In this document: piece after piece, positions 13,401-20,357 of the stretch
Position numbering within the stretch: position 1 is the first letter of the stretch
How the letters are laid out: each line of letters starts with the position of its first letter
From: Actinomycetes bacterium
Lineage (GTDB): Bacteria > Actinomycetota > Actinomycetes > Propionibacteriales > Propionibacteriaceae
Length of the DNA: 21,340 nucleotides
Direction: 5' to 3'
Assembly: GCA_023436925.1 (NCBI GenBank)
Contig: JAEZHJ010000056.1
Span: forward strand, 1 to 21,340
The notes under the pieces: generated by a model
The model's input: the letters and a program-made list of their open reading frames with translations, nothing else
What the model was told of the DNA's origin: nothing
Database searches by the model: none
Translations under genes and position numbers: made by a program

Positions 13401-14330
13401 ATGGCCACCCCCGAAACCCTGATCGAGGTAGGGCCGCGGACCGTCCGGATCACGAACCCGGACCGGGTCTACTTCCCTGCCCATGGCTGGACGAAGCTCG
13501 ACCTGGTCGAGTACTACCTGGCCGTTGGCGACGGCGTCGTGCGGGCGCTGCGGGAGCGGCCCTGCATGCTCCACCGCTTTCCCGACGGCCTGGCCGGCGA
13601 CAAGGTGCACCAGAAGCGTCTCCCGGCCGGAGCCCCTCCCTGGGTCGAGACGGTCCGGCTCCACTTCCCCCGCTACGACCGCACCGCCGACGAGCTGTGC
13701 GTCACCGAGTTGGCGGCGGTGATCTGGGCGGTCCAGATGTCGACGGTTGAGTTCCACCCCTGGAACTCCCGTCGCGCCGACACCGAGCGCCCCGACGAGT
13801 GGCGGATCGACCTCGACCCGATGCCGGAGGCGGACTTCGGCAGGGTGCGCCGGGTCGCCGAGGTGGCCCGCACCGTCCTGGCGGACCTGGGCATCACCGG
13901 CTTCCCGAAGACCTCCGGCGGCAGGGGGCTGCACATCTACGTCCGGATCGTGCCGGAGTGGGGCTTCAGCGAGGTCCGCCGGGCAGCCCTGGCCTTCGCT
14001 CGCGAGGTGGAACGGCGGGCGCCCCATGACGTCACCACCGCCTGGTGGCGCAACGACCGGGACCCCCGCCACGTGTTCGTCGACTACAACCAGAACGCTC
14101 GCGATCACACGATCGCGAGCGCCTGGTCGGTGCGAGGCGTCCCCGACGGGACCGTCTCGACACCCTTCGACTGGCCCGAGTTGGCCGATCTCGACCCCCG
14201 GGACTTCACCCTGGCCACGGTTCCGGCGCGGTTCGCGCGCGGGGGCGACCCGCACGCCGCGATCGACGACGCGGCGCACCGGATCGACACCCTGCTGGAG
14301 TGGGCGGACCGGGACGGCCTGCCCGAGTAG
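13401..14330 (+). CDS. LigD-type polymerase/primase domain protein (stand-alone)
   Basis: An archaeo-eukaryotic-primase-fold polymerase of 309 residues, matching only the polymerase domain of bacterial LigD. Catalytic features visible are D137 and D139 in RIDLDP, the SGGRGLHI motif (172-179, with H178), and D228 in HVFVDYNQN, the third metal ligand. Such enzymes extend or fill ends with NTPs during Ku-dependent end joining or in other repair; several actinobacteria carry stand-alone copies. No ligase or nuclease domain and no ku gene are in this window. The start at 13401 is preferred because the upstream open frame has non-coding composition and the first methionine with family-like sequence is here. 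The opposing gene starts its 3' end 19 bp later. Confidence 0.9.
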   Translation: MATPETLIEVGPRTVRITNPDRVYFPAHGWTKLDLVEYYLAVGDGVVRALRERPCMLHRFPDGLAGDKVHQKRLPAGAPPWVETVRLHFPRYDRTADELCVTELAAVIWAVQMSTVEFHPWNSRRADTERPDEWRIDLDPMPEADFGRVRRVAEVARTVLADLGITGFPKTSGGRGLHIYVRIVPEWGFSEVRRAALAFAREVERRAPHDVTTAWWRNDRDPRHVFVDYNQNARDHTIASAWSVRGVPDGTVSTPFDWPELADLDPRDFTLATVPARFARGGDPHAAIDDAAHRIDTLLEWADRDGLPE

Positions 14331-14349
14331 CCGGGACCGGCTGCGGTGG

Positions 14350-14745
14350 TCAGGCCACCTTGGCCAGCGCGGCGGCCTTCAGTCGGGCATACTCCTCGGC
14401 GCTGATCGCGCCGGCATCAAGCAGCTGCTTGGCCTGGGCGATCTCGGCGGCCGGGCCGGTTCCCGCGACCGAACGGACGTAGTCCTCGGTCGCCGCCTGG
14501 CTGGCCCTGGCCTGCTCGGCGGCGCGCTCCCCCATGCCCTGGCCGCGGAAGATCAGGTAGGCCAGTGCGGTCAGGAACGGCAGGAAGATCAGGAAGAGCA
14601 GCCAGATCGCCTTCGCGACGCCGTTGAGCTTCCGGTCGCGAACCAGGTCGCCGATGATCGAGAACAGTGCCATCAGGTAGGCGATGAAGACGAAGGCGGT
14701 CAGGAACCACCAGATGACGTCCCAGATCGAGGTCCAGAAGGACAT
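14350..14745 (-). CDS. Small membrane protein with SHOCT domain
   Basis: A 131-residue protein. The N-terminal half has two membrane helices (about 8-33 and 46-66) of the PLDc_N-type with an intervening basic loop (DLVRDRKLNG). The C-terminal part is a SHOCT domain (about 99-128: IAQAKQLLDAGAISAEEYARLKA), a short module common in actinobacterial membrane proteins and involved in oligomerisation. The biochemical role is unknown. The start ATG 14745 has AGAGAGGA 9 nt upstream. It follows the next membrane-protein gene by 45 bp on the same strand, so the two are likely one transcript. No promoter-like box is visible in the short gap. Confidence 0.8.
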   Translation of the reverse strand: MSFWTSIWDVIWWFLTAFVFIAYLMALFSIIGDLVRDRKLNGVAKAIWLLFLIFLPFLTALAYLIFRGQGMGERAAEQARASQAATEDYVRSVAGTGPAAEIAQAKQLLDAGAISAEEYARLKAAALAKVA

Positions 14746-14790
14746 AGCGGATGATCCTCTCTTCGGTGAAGCGTGGGGCGGGGTGGGAAC

Positions 14791-15171
14791 TCAGGCGGAC
14801 CGGGCGGAGCCGTCCTTGATCAGCAGCGGCAGCAGCAGTGAGGCCAGGCTGGTGACGACCCAGACGACCATCGCGGCCAGGATCCAGGTGCGCAGGCCGG
14901 AGATCTCAAGGCCGCCGGGAACCAGCGTCGCGATCCACAGCGCGGCCAGGGTGGAGATCAGGCCGAAGCCGCTCAGCAGGGCTGGGGCGAACCGCTTGGT
15001 CAGCTTCGCCACGACGACGCCGAGCACCGACTGGGCCACGCCGAAGACGACCACGGCCAGGGTGAATCCCGAAGCGGACATGCCGACGTCGGGCAGCAAC
15101 CAGGCTGCCGCGAGCAGGCCCAGGGCGGCGGTCGCCAGGAACACCGCCGCACGAATCAGGATCCCGATCAT
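14791..15171 (-). CDS. Four-helix membrane protein, holin-4-like, function unknown
   Basis: Encodes 126 residues with four hydrophobic segments (about 3-25, 32-55, 62-85 and 93-117) and a short charged C-terminus. The order LLAAAWLLPDVG then a long apolar stretch resembles the phage-holin 4 superfamily (many are chromosomal membrane proteins with no phage link), but this is a weak resemblance. The start at 15171 is fixed by TATACT 7 nt upstream, which gives a leaderless transcript; there is no ribosome site. A CCCCC-N6-GGGGG palindrome is centred 63.5 bp upstream of the start. It is probably the first gene of an operon with the SHOCT protein. Confidence 0.72.
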   Translation of the reverse strand: MIGILIRAAVFLATAALGLLAAAWLLPDVGMSASGFTLAVVVFGVAQSVLGVVVAKLTKRFAPALLSGFGLISTLAALWIATLVPGGLEISGLRTWILAAMVVWVVTSLASLLLPLLIKDGSARSA

Positions 15172-15178
15172 GAGCCGG

Positions 15179-15184
15179 AGTATA
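15179..15184 (-). promoter_or_regulatory. -10 box for leaderless holin-like gene
   Basis: TATACT on the minus strand lies 7 nt before the ATG at 15171. The place of the -35 (about 15202-15207) reads GATCGG, far from TTGACA, so an activator may be needed. Confidence 0.55.
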
Positions 15185-15226
15185 GGGAGGCGCCACCCCC
15201 TCCGATCTGGCTCTGACAAGGGGCGA

Positions 15227-15242
15227 CCCCCGCAACTGGGGG
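15227..15242. promoter_or_regulatory. CCCCC-N6-GGGGG palindrome at -63.5 of the holin-like gene
   Basis: Perfect 5-bp arms around gcaact. Centre is 63.5 bp upstream of the leaderless start at 15171; an equivalent palindrome lies 64 bp upstream of the transporter start at 20202. It may be an operator for the NarL-type regulator encoded at 16206. Confidence 0.5.
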
Positions 15243-15336
15243 AGCGTGGCGAGTCGCCGGCGGCGGCCCGGCGGCTCCCAACCCACACCCTGCTAGGGGG
15301 CTTGCGGCATCGCCTCGAACGCCGACCCGGGCAAAT

Positions 15337-15352
15337 CCCCCGCTTGTGGGGG
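15337..15352. promoter_or_regulatory. CCCCC-N6-GGGGG palindrome after the 15360 gene
   Basis: Perfect 5-bp arms around gcttgt, 8 bp beyond the stop of the minus-strand gene, followed on that strand by GATTTG. It could terminate that transcript, or be a distal copy of the palindromic operator. Apart from these palindromes and the -10 box I see nothing else in 15172-15359. Confidence 0.45.
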
Positions 15353-15359
15353 TGACCGG

Positions 15360-16007
15360 CTACAGCCCGTCCAGCAGGGCCGGGACGCTCACCAGCGAGG
15401 CGACCGCGCCGACCAGGGTGAGCCCGGCCAGCACCACGACCAGGTGGGCCGCCCGGGGTGAGAGCTTGGCCGCGATCCCGGCCAGGAACAGCACGGAGGC
15501 GAAGAGCACCGTGGCCAGCACGTACCGGCTGCTCCAGGTCCCGGCGGCGTCCGCCGCGACGACGGCCGCCTCGGCGCGCTGCTGGGCGGCGTCGGCCGCG
15601 GCCTGGGTCGGCAGGACGTACTCGGTCCGTTCGAACGGGGTGCCGGACGGGAGCAGGCTGCCGGGTGCTGGCGGCTGCGCCCGCCACGCCTCGAAGGCGG
15701 GGCGGAAGTGCGGCAGGAAGCGCTCGGCGACCGAGTCGGCGACCTGCTCGGCCCCGGTCACCTCCGCCTCCAGCCAGACCGCGAAGATCAGCAGGTCGCT
15801 GGAGAGTTGCCGGTCGGCGACGTCGGCGTGCCGGGCCGAGTCGAGCCGGGCGGCGTTGGCTTCCCGGGTCTGGGTGGAGACGACCCCGTTCCACACCGAC
15901 GCCTGGTACCCGCACCAGGCCGAGACCAGGGTCGCCAGCGACAGGATGACCGCCGCTGCCAGGCTCCAGGATCTCTCTCGGGGGTCGGTCTCGGCCGCCT
16001 CAACCAT
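15360..16007 (-). CDS. Predicted membrane protein with central soluble region
   Basis: Encodes 215 residues of no family I recognise. One membrane helix is near the N-terminus (about 13-35), then a soluble domain of about 110 residues rich in Ala, Arg and Glu, probably helical (REANAARLDSARHADVADRQ, and AAADAAQQRAEAAVVAADAA). Two further helices lie near the C-terminus (about 155-175 and 183-207). The start ATG 16007 is preceded by AGGAGG at 7-nt spacing, which is why longer upstream versions are excluded. It is divergent from the response regulator and separated from the next minus-strand gene by 188 bp. It may work with the membrane proteins downstream or the two-component system. Confidence 0.7.
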   Translation of the reverse strand: MVEAAETDPRERSWSLAAAVILSLATLVSAWCGYQASVWNGVVSTQTREANAARLDSARHADVADRQLSSDLLIFAVWLEAEVTGAEQVADSVAERFLPHFRPAFEAWRAQPPAPGSLLPSGTPFERTEYVLPTQAAADAAQQRAEAAVVAADAAGTWSSRYVLATVLFASVLFLAGIAAKLSPRAAHLVVVLAGLTLVGAVASLVSVPALLDGL

Positions 16008-16084
16008 GCGTGTGCCTCCTGTTCGCCGGAGCCGGGGACGGCACCGGTTGAGCCGATACGGTACGGGTCGGTGCGGGATGGCGT

Positions 16085-16101
16085 CCCCCAGTTCTAGGGG
16101 G
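16085..16101. promoter_or_regulatory. CCCCC-N7-GGGGG palindrome between divergent genes
   Basis: Perfect 5-bp arms around agttcta, in the 198-bp region between the minus-strand membrane protein (start 16007) and the response regulator (start 16206). Its place suggests control, possibly autoregulation, of the two-component genes. A candidate minus-strand -10 (TACCGT, 16063-16058) lies on the side toward 16007. Confidence 0.5.
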
Positions 16102-16205
16102 AGCGACCTCGGCCGCGTGCTCACCGGTCCCGACCGCAGGCAGCACCTGGTTGGCCCCGGCTGCTCCGGCGCGGGATGATCGTCCGGACAGGCAAGGGGG
16201 CTGGG

Positions 16206-16844
16206 GTGGCGAAGGCGCGGATCGCGGTGGTCGACGACCACCCGGCTGTCGTGTTGGGCGCGACGGCGATCATCAACACCCAGCCCGACATGCACGTCGT
16301 GGCGACCGGCGCGACCGTCGCAGAGCTCCTCACCTCAGGCATCGACCTCGACCTCGTGCTGCTCGACCTGGCGCTGGCCGACGGCTCGACCCCGACGACC
16401 AATATCCGGGCACTGGCCCGCACCGGCGCCGCCGTCCTGGCCTACACCAGCGGTGACCGGCCGGGTCTGGTCCGCGAGGCCGGCCGCGCCGGGGTCTGCG
16501 GCATGGTCCGCAAGTCCGAGCTCCCGGAAACGGTGGTGAGAGCCATCCGGACGGTGTTGCGCGGCGAGGTGGTGGCGACCGCGGACTGGGCAGCCGCTCT
16601 CGACGCCGACAGCGAGTTCGTCACCGCCCGGCTGAGCGAGCGGGAGGCTGAGGTCCTCACCCTCTACGCCTCCGGAGAGACCGCCGAGCGGGTGGGCGCC
16701 GCGCTCTTCATCTCGCGGGAGACCGTGCTCGACCACATCCGCCGGATCCGGGCCAAGTACGCGGCGGTGGACCGGACGGCCCCCACCAAGGTGGACCTGT
16801 ACCGCCGCGCCGTCGAGGACGGCCTGGTACCTGCCGGCGAGTGA
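16206..16844 (+). CDS. NarL/FixJ-type response regulator
   Basis: A DNA-binding response regulator of 212 residues. The receiver domain (about 4-120) has the acidic pair D10/D11, phosphoacceptor D54 (LVLLDLALADG), T81 and K103 (VRKSE). A LuxR/GerE-type helix-turn-helix covers 143-200 (LSEREAEVLTLYASGETAE..., and SRETVLDHIRRIRAKY). The start chosen is GTG 16206, because AAGGGGG is placed about 6 nt upstream and the receiver then begins at the normal distance; an in-frame ATG at 16176 is a less likely alternative. Its stop overlaps the start of the kinase gene (GTGA), so it and the kinase are a cognate pair. Its targets are unknown; nearby CCCCC/GGGGG palindromes are candidates. Confidence 0.92.
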   Translation: MAKARIAVVDDHPAVVLGATAIINTQPDMHVVATGATVAELLTSGIDLDLVLLDLALADGSTPTTNIRALARTGAAVLAYTSGDRPGLVREAGRAGVCGMVRKSELPETVVRAIRTVLRGEVVATADWAAALDADSEFVTARLSEREAEVLTLYASGETAERVGAALFISRETVLDHIRRIRAKYAAVDRTAPTKVDLYRRAVEDGLVPAGE

Positions 16845-18010
16845 GATCCGGGATGGAAGCCGCCGGGAGCCGGCGGGCGGACCGCGAGCTGAGCTGGATG
16901 ATGTCGCTGGGCGGCCTCGTCCTGGCCGCCGGGCAGACCCTCGGCACGCTGTCCGCGGCCGCCGATTTCGCGCCCTGGTGGAACGCCGGGGGCATCGTCG
17001 TGGCGGGGATCGTGCTGGGGCTGGGCGCCCTCGGTCGGTGGCTTCCGGACGACCTGCTGCGCTTCGGCTGGGTCGTGGCTCCGACCATGAACGCGCTCCT
17101 GATGGTCACCGCCTTCGCCGCTTACCACGGCACCGATCCGGGACAGGCGATGCCGTGGGCGTGGACGCTGGAGCCCGTCGTGGTCTGCTACCTGGTGCTG
17201 TGGACCCCGCCCGCAGTGGCGATCATCGCAGCGGCCATCTCGGCGATGCTGCCGGCGTTTTCGGGACTGGTCTTTCTGGGTGAGGTTCCCGCGCTGGTGG
17301 CGGCCAACACCCCGGCCCACATCAGCAACCTCGCCCTGGTCGCGCTCTTCCTCGGCATCCGGTCGCGACTCACCCGGATGAGGGTCGCCCAGGAACTCGC
17401 GCAGCAGGAGGAACGCCGGGTGATCCGGGCCGAGGCCGACGCCCGCCGCAAGGACGCCCTGGCCCGCGTGGTGCACGACGAGGTGCTCTCCGTCCTCACC
17501 GCCGCGATGGCGCTGCCCGATCGTCCGCCCGCCGAGCTCCGGGCCGAAGCGGAGGGCGCCCTGCTGCTGCTGGATCGCGCCACCGCGGGCGGGCTGGACG
17601 GCACCGTCCGGTCATCGCGGGAGGCCCTGGCCGAGCTGGTCGATCACCTGCGGATGATCGACCCCGGGTGCGACATCCGGCCCGCCCAGGACGTCGGGCA
17701 GGTGCCCGCCGAGGTCGTCGACACCCTCGGACGGGCCGCCGCCGAGGCCTTGCGCAACAGCGTCCGCCACGCGGGGCCGGACGCCACCCGGACGGTGCGG
17801 ATCGCGGTCGCCCCGCAGCGGGTCGACATCACGGTCAGCGACGACGGCCGCGGCTTCGACCCGGCCGCCGTCGACCCGGCACGCCTCGGCCTGCGAACCA
17901 GCATCGTGGCTGCGGTCGAAGGGCTGCCCGGCGGCCGGGTCCGGCTCGACACCGCTCCCGGACGGGGGACCCGGGTGGAGCTCTCCTGGTCGCAAGGACG
18001 AGCCGAGTGA
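16841..18010 (+). CDS. Membrane sensor histidine kinase (NarL-type pair)
   Basis: Sensor kinase of 389 residues. About five membrane helices lie in the first 170 residues, with no large extracellular sensor domain. A coiled-coil helix (about 175-205) leads to a dimerisation domain with phosphoacceptor H212 (ARVVHDEVLSVL). The C-terminal ATPase has the N box with N306 (AEALRNSVRHAG), DDGRGFD (334-340), and GGRVRLDTAPGRGTRVEL at the end. The type is the HisKA_3/HPK7 group that pairs with NarL-type regulators. The start GTG 16841 overlaps the regulator stop by 4 bp; ATG 16853 is the alternative. The next gene starts at the stop codon (GTGA). With helices and no clear ligand domain, it probably senses a membrane or intracellular signal. 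Confidence 0.9.
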   Translation: MRSGMEAAGSRRADRELSWMMSLGGLVLAAGQTLGTLSAAADFAPWWNAGGIVVAGIVLGLGALGRWLPDDLLRFGWVVAPTMNALLMVTAFAAYHGTDPGQAMPWAWTLEPVVVCYLVLWTPPAVAIIAAAISAMLPAFSGLVFLGEVPALVAANTPAHISNLALVALFLGIRSRLTRMRVAQELAQQEERRVIRAEADARRKDALARVVHDEVLSVLTAAMALPDRPPAELRAEAEGALLLLDRATAGGLDGTVRSSREALAELVDHLRMIDPGCDIRPAQDVGQVPAEVVDTLGRAAAEALRNSVRHAGPDATRTVRIAVAPQRVDITVSDDGRGFDPAAVDPARLGLRTSIVAAVEGLPGGRVRLDTAPGRGTRVELSWSQGRAE

Positions 18011-18843
18011 CCGGCGCTGCCGGGCTTGCCACCCGGGGTGCCCGCGCCACCATGGCGACGGTCTGGCTGCTCGCCGTCAGCTGGGGCCTCGGCACCCGGG
18101 GCCTGCCCGAGGCCACCGGGCTCGACGTCCTCGCCTATCTGGTGCTGCTGTTGGGTGCGATCGTGCTGACCAGCCCCCAGGACGGTCCGCTCCCACCGCC
18201 CCGGGCGATGGTCGTGGTGGCCTGCTCCGTGCTCACCTTCGGCCTGACCCTGGTCAGCCAGGCTCCCTCGGGGGACTCCTTCCTGGCCGACCTGGCCGCC
18301 TACCTGTCAGCGCTGCTGATCGTGCGGGGCAACCCGTTCCTCGGCGGTACGGGTGCCGTGGCGATCGTCCTGACCGGGTTGTGGTGGGCCGGTTCGAGCG
18401 GGGCTCCGCCCGGGACGGCTCTGCGCCTGCTCGCGATCCCGGTGGTGTCCTTCGTGGTGGGCTTCCTGTGGCGGCAGCTACTGAACCGGATCGTCCGCCA
18501 AGCCGGGATCCACCACAGCGAAGCCGCCCGCTCCGCGCTGCGGGCCGAAGCCCTGGCAGAGGCGGCCGAGACCAACCGGCGCGAACTCGCCGAGGTGCGC
18601 GACCAGGTTGCTCCCCTGCTGCAGCGGATGGCGCAGGGGGAGCCGCTGGATGGCGCCGGCCGGGTCGAGCTCCAGGTCACCGAGGGGGCGATCCGGGACT
18701 GGCTGCGGGCGCCCGAGCTGCGCCACCCCGCACTGGTGGCGGCGATCGCCGACCTGCGCCGCAGGGGGTCCACGTGCTGGTGCTGGGCGCCGACGGGGAG
18801 CCGCTCGCGCCGGCCCTTGCCGACGCGGTCACCACGGTCGTGA
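18007..18843 (+). CDS. Kinase-like membrane protein, frameshifted near the 3' end
   Basis: A third gene of the two-component operon, overlapping the kinase stop by 4 bp. As written it gives 278 residues: about five membrane helices (up to about 160), a coiled coil rich in Ala/Glu/Arg (about 170-210), then a short domain (PLLQRMAQGEPL... and IRDWLRAPELRHPALVAAIADLRRRG). No phosphoacceptor histidine, N box or G box is visible, so it looks like a degenerate partner of the kinase. At a G5 tract (18764-18768) the frame changes: the sequence continuing sensibly is in the -1 frame to 18983. One extra G would restore a protein of about 325 residues. It is either a sequence error, a recent mutation or recoding. 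Confidence 0.7.
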   Translation: MTGAAGLATRGARATMATVWLLAVSWGLGTRGLPEATGLDVLAYLVLLLGAIVLTSPQDGPLPPPRAMVVVACSVLTFGLTLVSQAPSGDSFLADLAAYLSALLIVRGNPFLGGTGAVAIVLTGLWWAGSSGAPPGTALRLLAIPVVSFVVGFLWRQLLNRIVRQAGIHHSEAARSALRAEALAEAAETNRRELAEVRDQVAPLLQRMAQGEPLDGAGRVELQVTEGAIRDWLRAPELRHPALVAAIADLRRRGSTCWCWAPTGSRSRRPLPTRSPRS

Positions 18844-18983
18844 CCGCCGCCGAGGGCAGCCGGGTGACGATCCGGGCGATCCCGCCCGGCCGGCCGGCAC
18901 GGGCCTCGGTCGTCGTCGAGGACGGCGACCGGGTGGAGCGGACGATGCTCGACGCCGACGGCCGGATCGTCGAACGGCAGTAG
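18764..18983 (+). other. Out-of-frame continuation of the kinase-like gene
   Basis: From the G5 tract a frame shifted by -1 encodes a natural continuation (GVHVLVLGADGEPLAPAL...), ending TAG at 18981-18983. Its composition and GC3 bias are those of real coding sequence, whereas the annotated frame becomes Cys/Trp/Arg/Ser-rich and ends at 18843. The mutated site is a plain run of five G; the flanking codons do not form a standard -1 slippery heptamer. Confidence 0.7.
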
Positions 18984-18990
18984 CCGGGCG

Positions 18991-20202
18991 CTACCCGCCG
19001 ATCCCGCTGGCGATGATCGAGGTCACGATGACCGAGGTGATGGTGACGGTGGAGAAGCCGGCGACGATCATCTTGGGAAGCATGACGCTTTCGATCGCGG
19101 CGACCTCCTCCTCGGTCTCCCCCGCCGCCTTCGCGGCCTCCTGCGGCAGGATCATCGTGCCGGGGAAGCCGTACAGCGAGGTCAGGCCGATCGCCACCGA
19201 CATCGGGATGGTGTAGCCGAGCAGCTTGCCGACCACCGCCGAGAAGACCGCGATCCCGACCAGGCCGAAGCCAAAGGTGAGCAGCAGCGGGACGGCCAGC
19301 GCGGCCAGGTCGGCCGGCTCGAGGGTCGCCAGCGGCCCGAAGACCAGGATCAGGATGGCGAGCATCATCAGGCCGAAGGAGTCGATGCCGGACAGCACCG
19401 AGGGCTTGAAGACGCCGGTGGTGCGCAGCACGATGCCGAACAGCAGCGCCATCACGAAGGTGTTCAGCACGCCGCCGGTCAGGTTGTTGATGCCGATGCT
19501 GACCAGCACCACCACGCCGACGCAGAACAGGGTTCCCGGGGTGGTGCGCAGGAACTCGGGCAGGCGCCCCTCGCTGCCTTCGCCGGCCTCGACCACCGCG
19601 GGCGCGGCCAGGCGGCCGGCGCGGTACTCGCCCTTGAGGCGGGTCGCCTCCTTGCGCAGCAGCAGGGAGGTGATCGGGAAGCCCAGCAGGCCCTGCAGGG
19701 CGGCCACCAGCACCGGGAAGGCCGCCACCGTGGTCAGGCCGACCCCGAGCGCCGCCTCCTGGACGATCAGCACGGAAATGGTGCCGCCGGAGAGGGCGCC
19801 GATCCCGGCGATCACGAAGTCTCGGGCGGTGGCGATCAGGTCCCCGTAGTCGTTGATCCGGTCCCCGCCCCCGCCGAACAGGACGCCCGCCAGCAGCAGC
19901 AGGACGCCGATGCCGATGACGGTCGCGATGCCGATCAGCAGGGTGCGCCACTGCTGCTTGAAGTCGTCGAGGCTGATCATCGTCCCGAGGTGGACGATGA
20001 TGAACCCGACCACGACCCCGGCCAGGCCGAGCAGCGAGGAACTGGTGAGCAGGTCCTCGGGGAAGATGTTGGTCAGGAAGCCGATCAGGAAGATGATCGA
20101 GGCCACGAAAAGGCTCGACAGCAATGACTTCGTCTTCTTCGACACGAAGTCGGCGACCGTCCAGACCAGCATGACGACCACAAAAGCCAACACCGGATTC
20201 AT
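18991..20202 (-). CDS. Multi-pass membrane transporter, GltS-like or unassigned
   Basis: A 403-residue protein with about ten to twelve hydrophobic helices. It has two related halves with glycine-rich breaks (GALSGGTISVLIVQEAALG in the first half and GFPGTMILPQEAAKAAG in the second), a pattern seen in secondary carriers with re-entrant loops such as the glutamate/sodium symporter (ESS) group. I am not sure of the family. A charged central loop (about 205-245: LRKEATRLKGEYRAGR...GEGSEGRLPE) is cytosolic. The start ATG 20202 is fixed by TACTGT 7 nt upstream, giving a leaderless transcript, and by the first helix starting at residue 4. A CCCCC/GGGGG palindrome lies 64 bp upstream. Substrate unknown. 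Confidence 0.72.
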   Translation of the reverse strand: MNPVLAFVVVMLVWTVADFVSKKTKSLLSSLFVASIIFLIGFLTNIFPEDLLTSSSLLGLAGVVVGFIIVHLGTMISLDDFKQQWRTLLIGIATVIGIGVLLLLAGVLFGGGGDRINDYGDLIATARDFVIAGIGALSGGTISVLIVQEAALGVGLTTVAAFPVLVAALQGLLGFPITSLLLRKEATRLKGEYRAGRLAAPAVVEAGEGSEGRLPEFLRTTPGTLFCVGVVVLVSIGINNLTGGVLNTFVMALLFGIVLRTTGVFKPSVLSGIDSFGLMMLAILILVFGPLATLEPADLAALAVPLLLTFGFGLVGIAVFSAVVGKLLGYTIPMSVAIGLTSLYGFPGTMILPQEAAKAAGETEEEVAAIESVMLPKMIVAGFSTVTITSVIVTSIIASGIGG

Positions 20203-20209
20203 GGGCGTC

Positions 20210-20215
20210 ACAGTA
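20210..20215 (-). promoter_or_regulatory. -10 box for leaderless transporter transcript
   Basis: TACTGT on the minus strand lies 7 nt before the ATG at 20202. The -35 place (about 20233-20238) reads CCTCCG, not TTGACA-like, so this promoter may need an activator. Confidence 0.55.
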
Positions 20216-20257
20216 GAAGGAAACCCGGCCGACGGAGGCTCATCCGGACAATAGGTT

Positions 20258-20274
20258 CCCCCGGTTGTTGGGGG
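20258..20274. promoter_or_regulatory. CCCCC-N7-GGGGG palindrome at -64 of the transporter gene
   Basis: Perfect 5-bp arms around ggttgtt. Its centre is 64 bp upstream of the leaderless start at 20202, the same distance as the palindrome upstream of 15171. Likely operator of an activator. Confidence 0.5.
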
Positions 20275-20296
20275 GAGTTGTGCCACCACGGCGGCC

Positions 20297-20326
20297 GGCC
20301 CGCCGGAGGTGGATGCCCGGCGGGCC
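20297..20326 (-). terminator. 10-bp perfect hairpin downstream of the DMT transporter gene
   Basis: GGCCCGCCGG / CCGGCGGGCC with a 10-nt loop, starting 20 bp after the minus-strand stop at 20346. There is no T-run. It probably ends the DMT/SLC13-like transcript and insulates the next gene's promoter. Confidence 0.55.
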
Positions 20327-20342
20327 TGAGCCTCGCAGAAAT

Positions 20343-20357
20343 CCCCTAGACCTGGGG
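20343..20357. promoter_or_regulatory. CCCC-N7-GGGG palindrome at the stop of the DMT gene
   Basis: Weaker, 4-bp-arm relative of the CCCCC/GGGGG palindromes, overlapping the TAG stop of the DMT gene and centred 148 bp upstream of the transporter start. It may be a distal site or coincidence. Confidence 0.25.

Noticed and set aside
14791..15171. Phage holin implying a prophage
   Set aside because: No other phage gene is near; this family is common as chromosomal membrane protein and the match is weak.
18381..18763. Separate gene in the -1 frame before the G tract
   Set aside because: Before 18764 this frame is a shadow of the membrane protein; only the part after the tract is coding-like.
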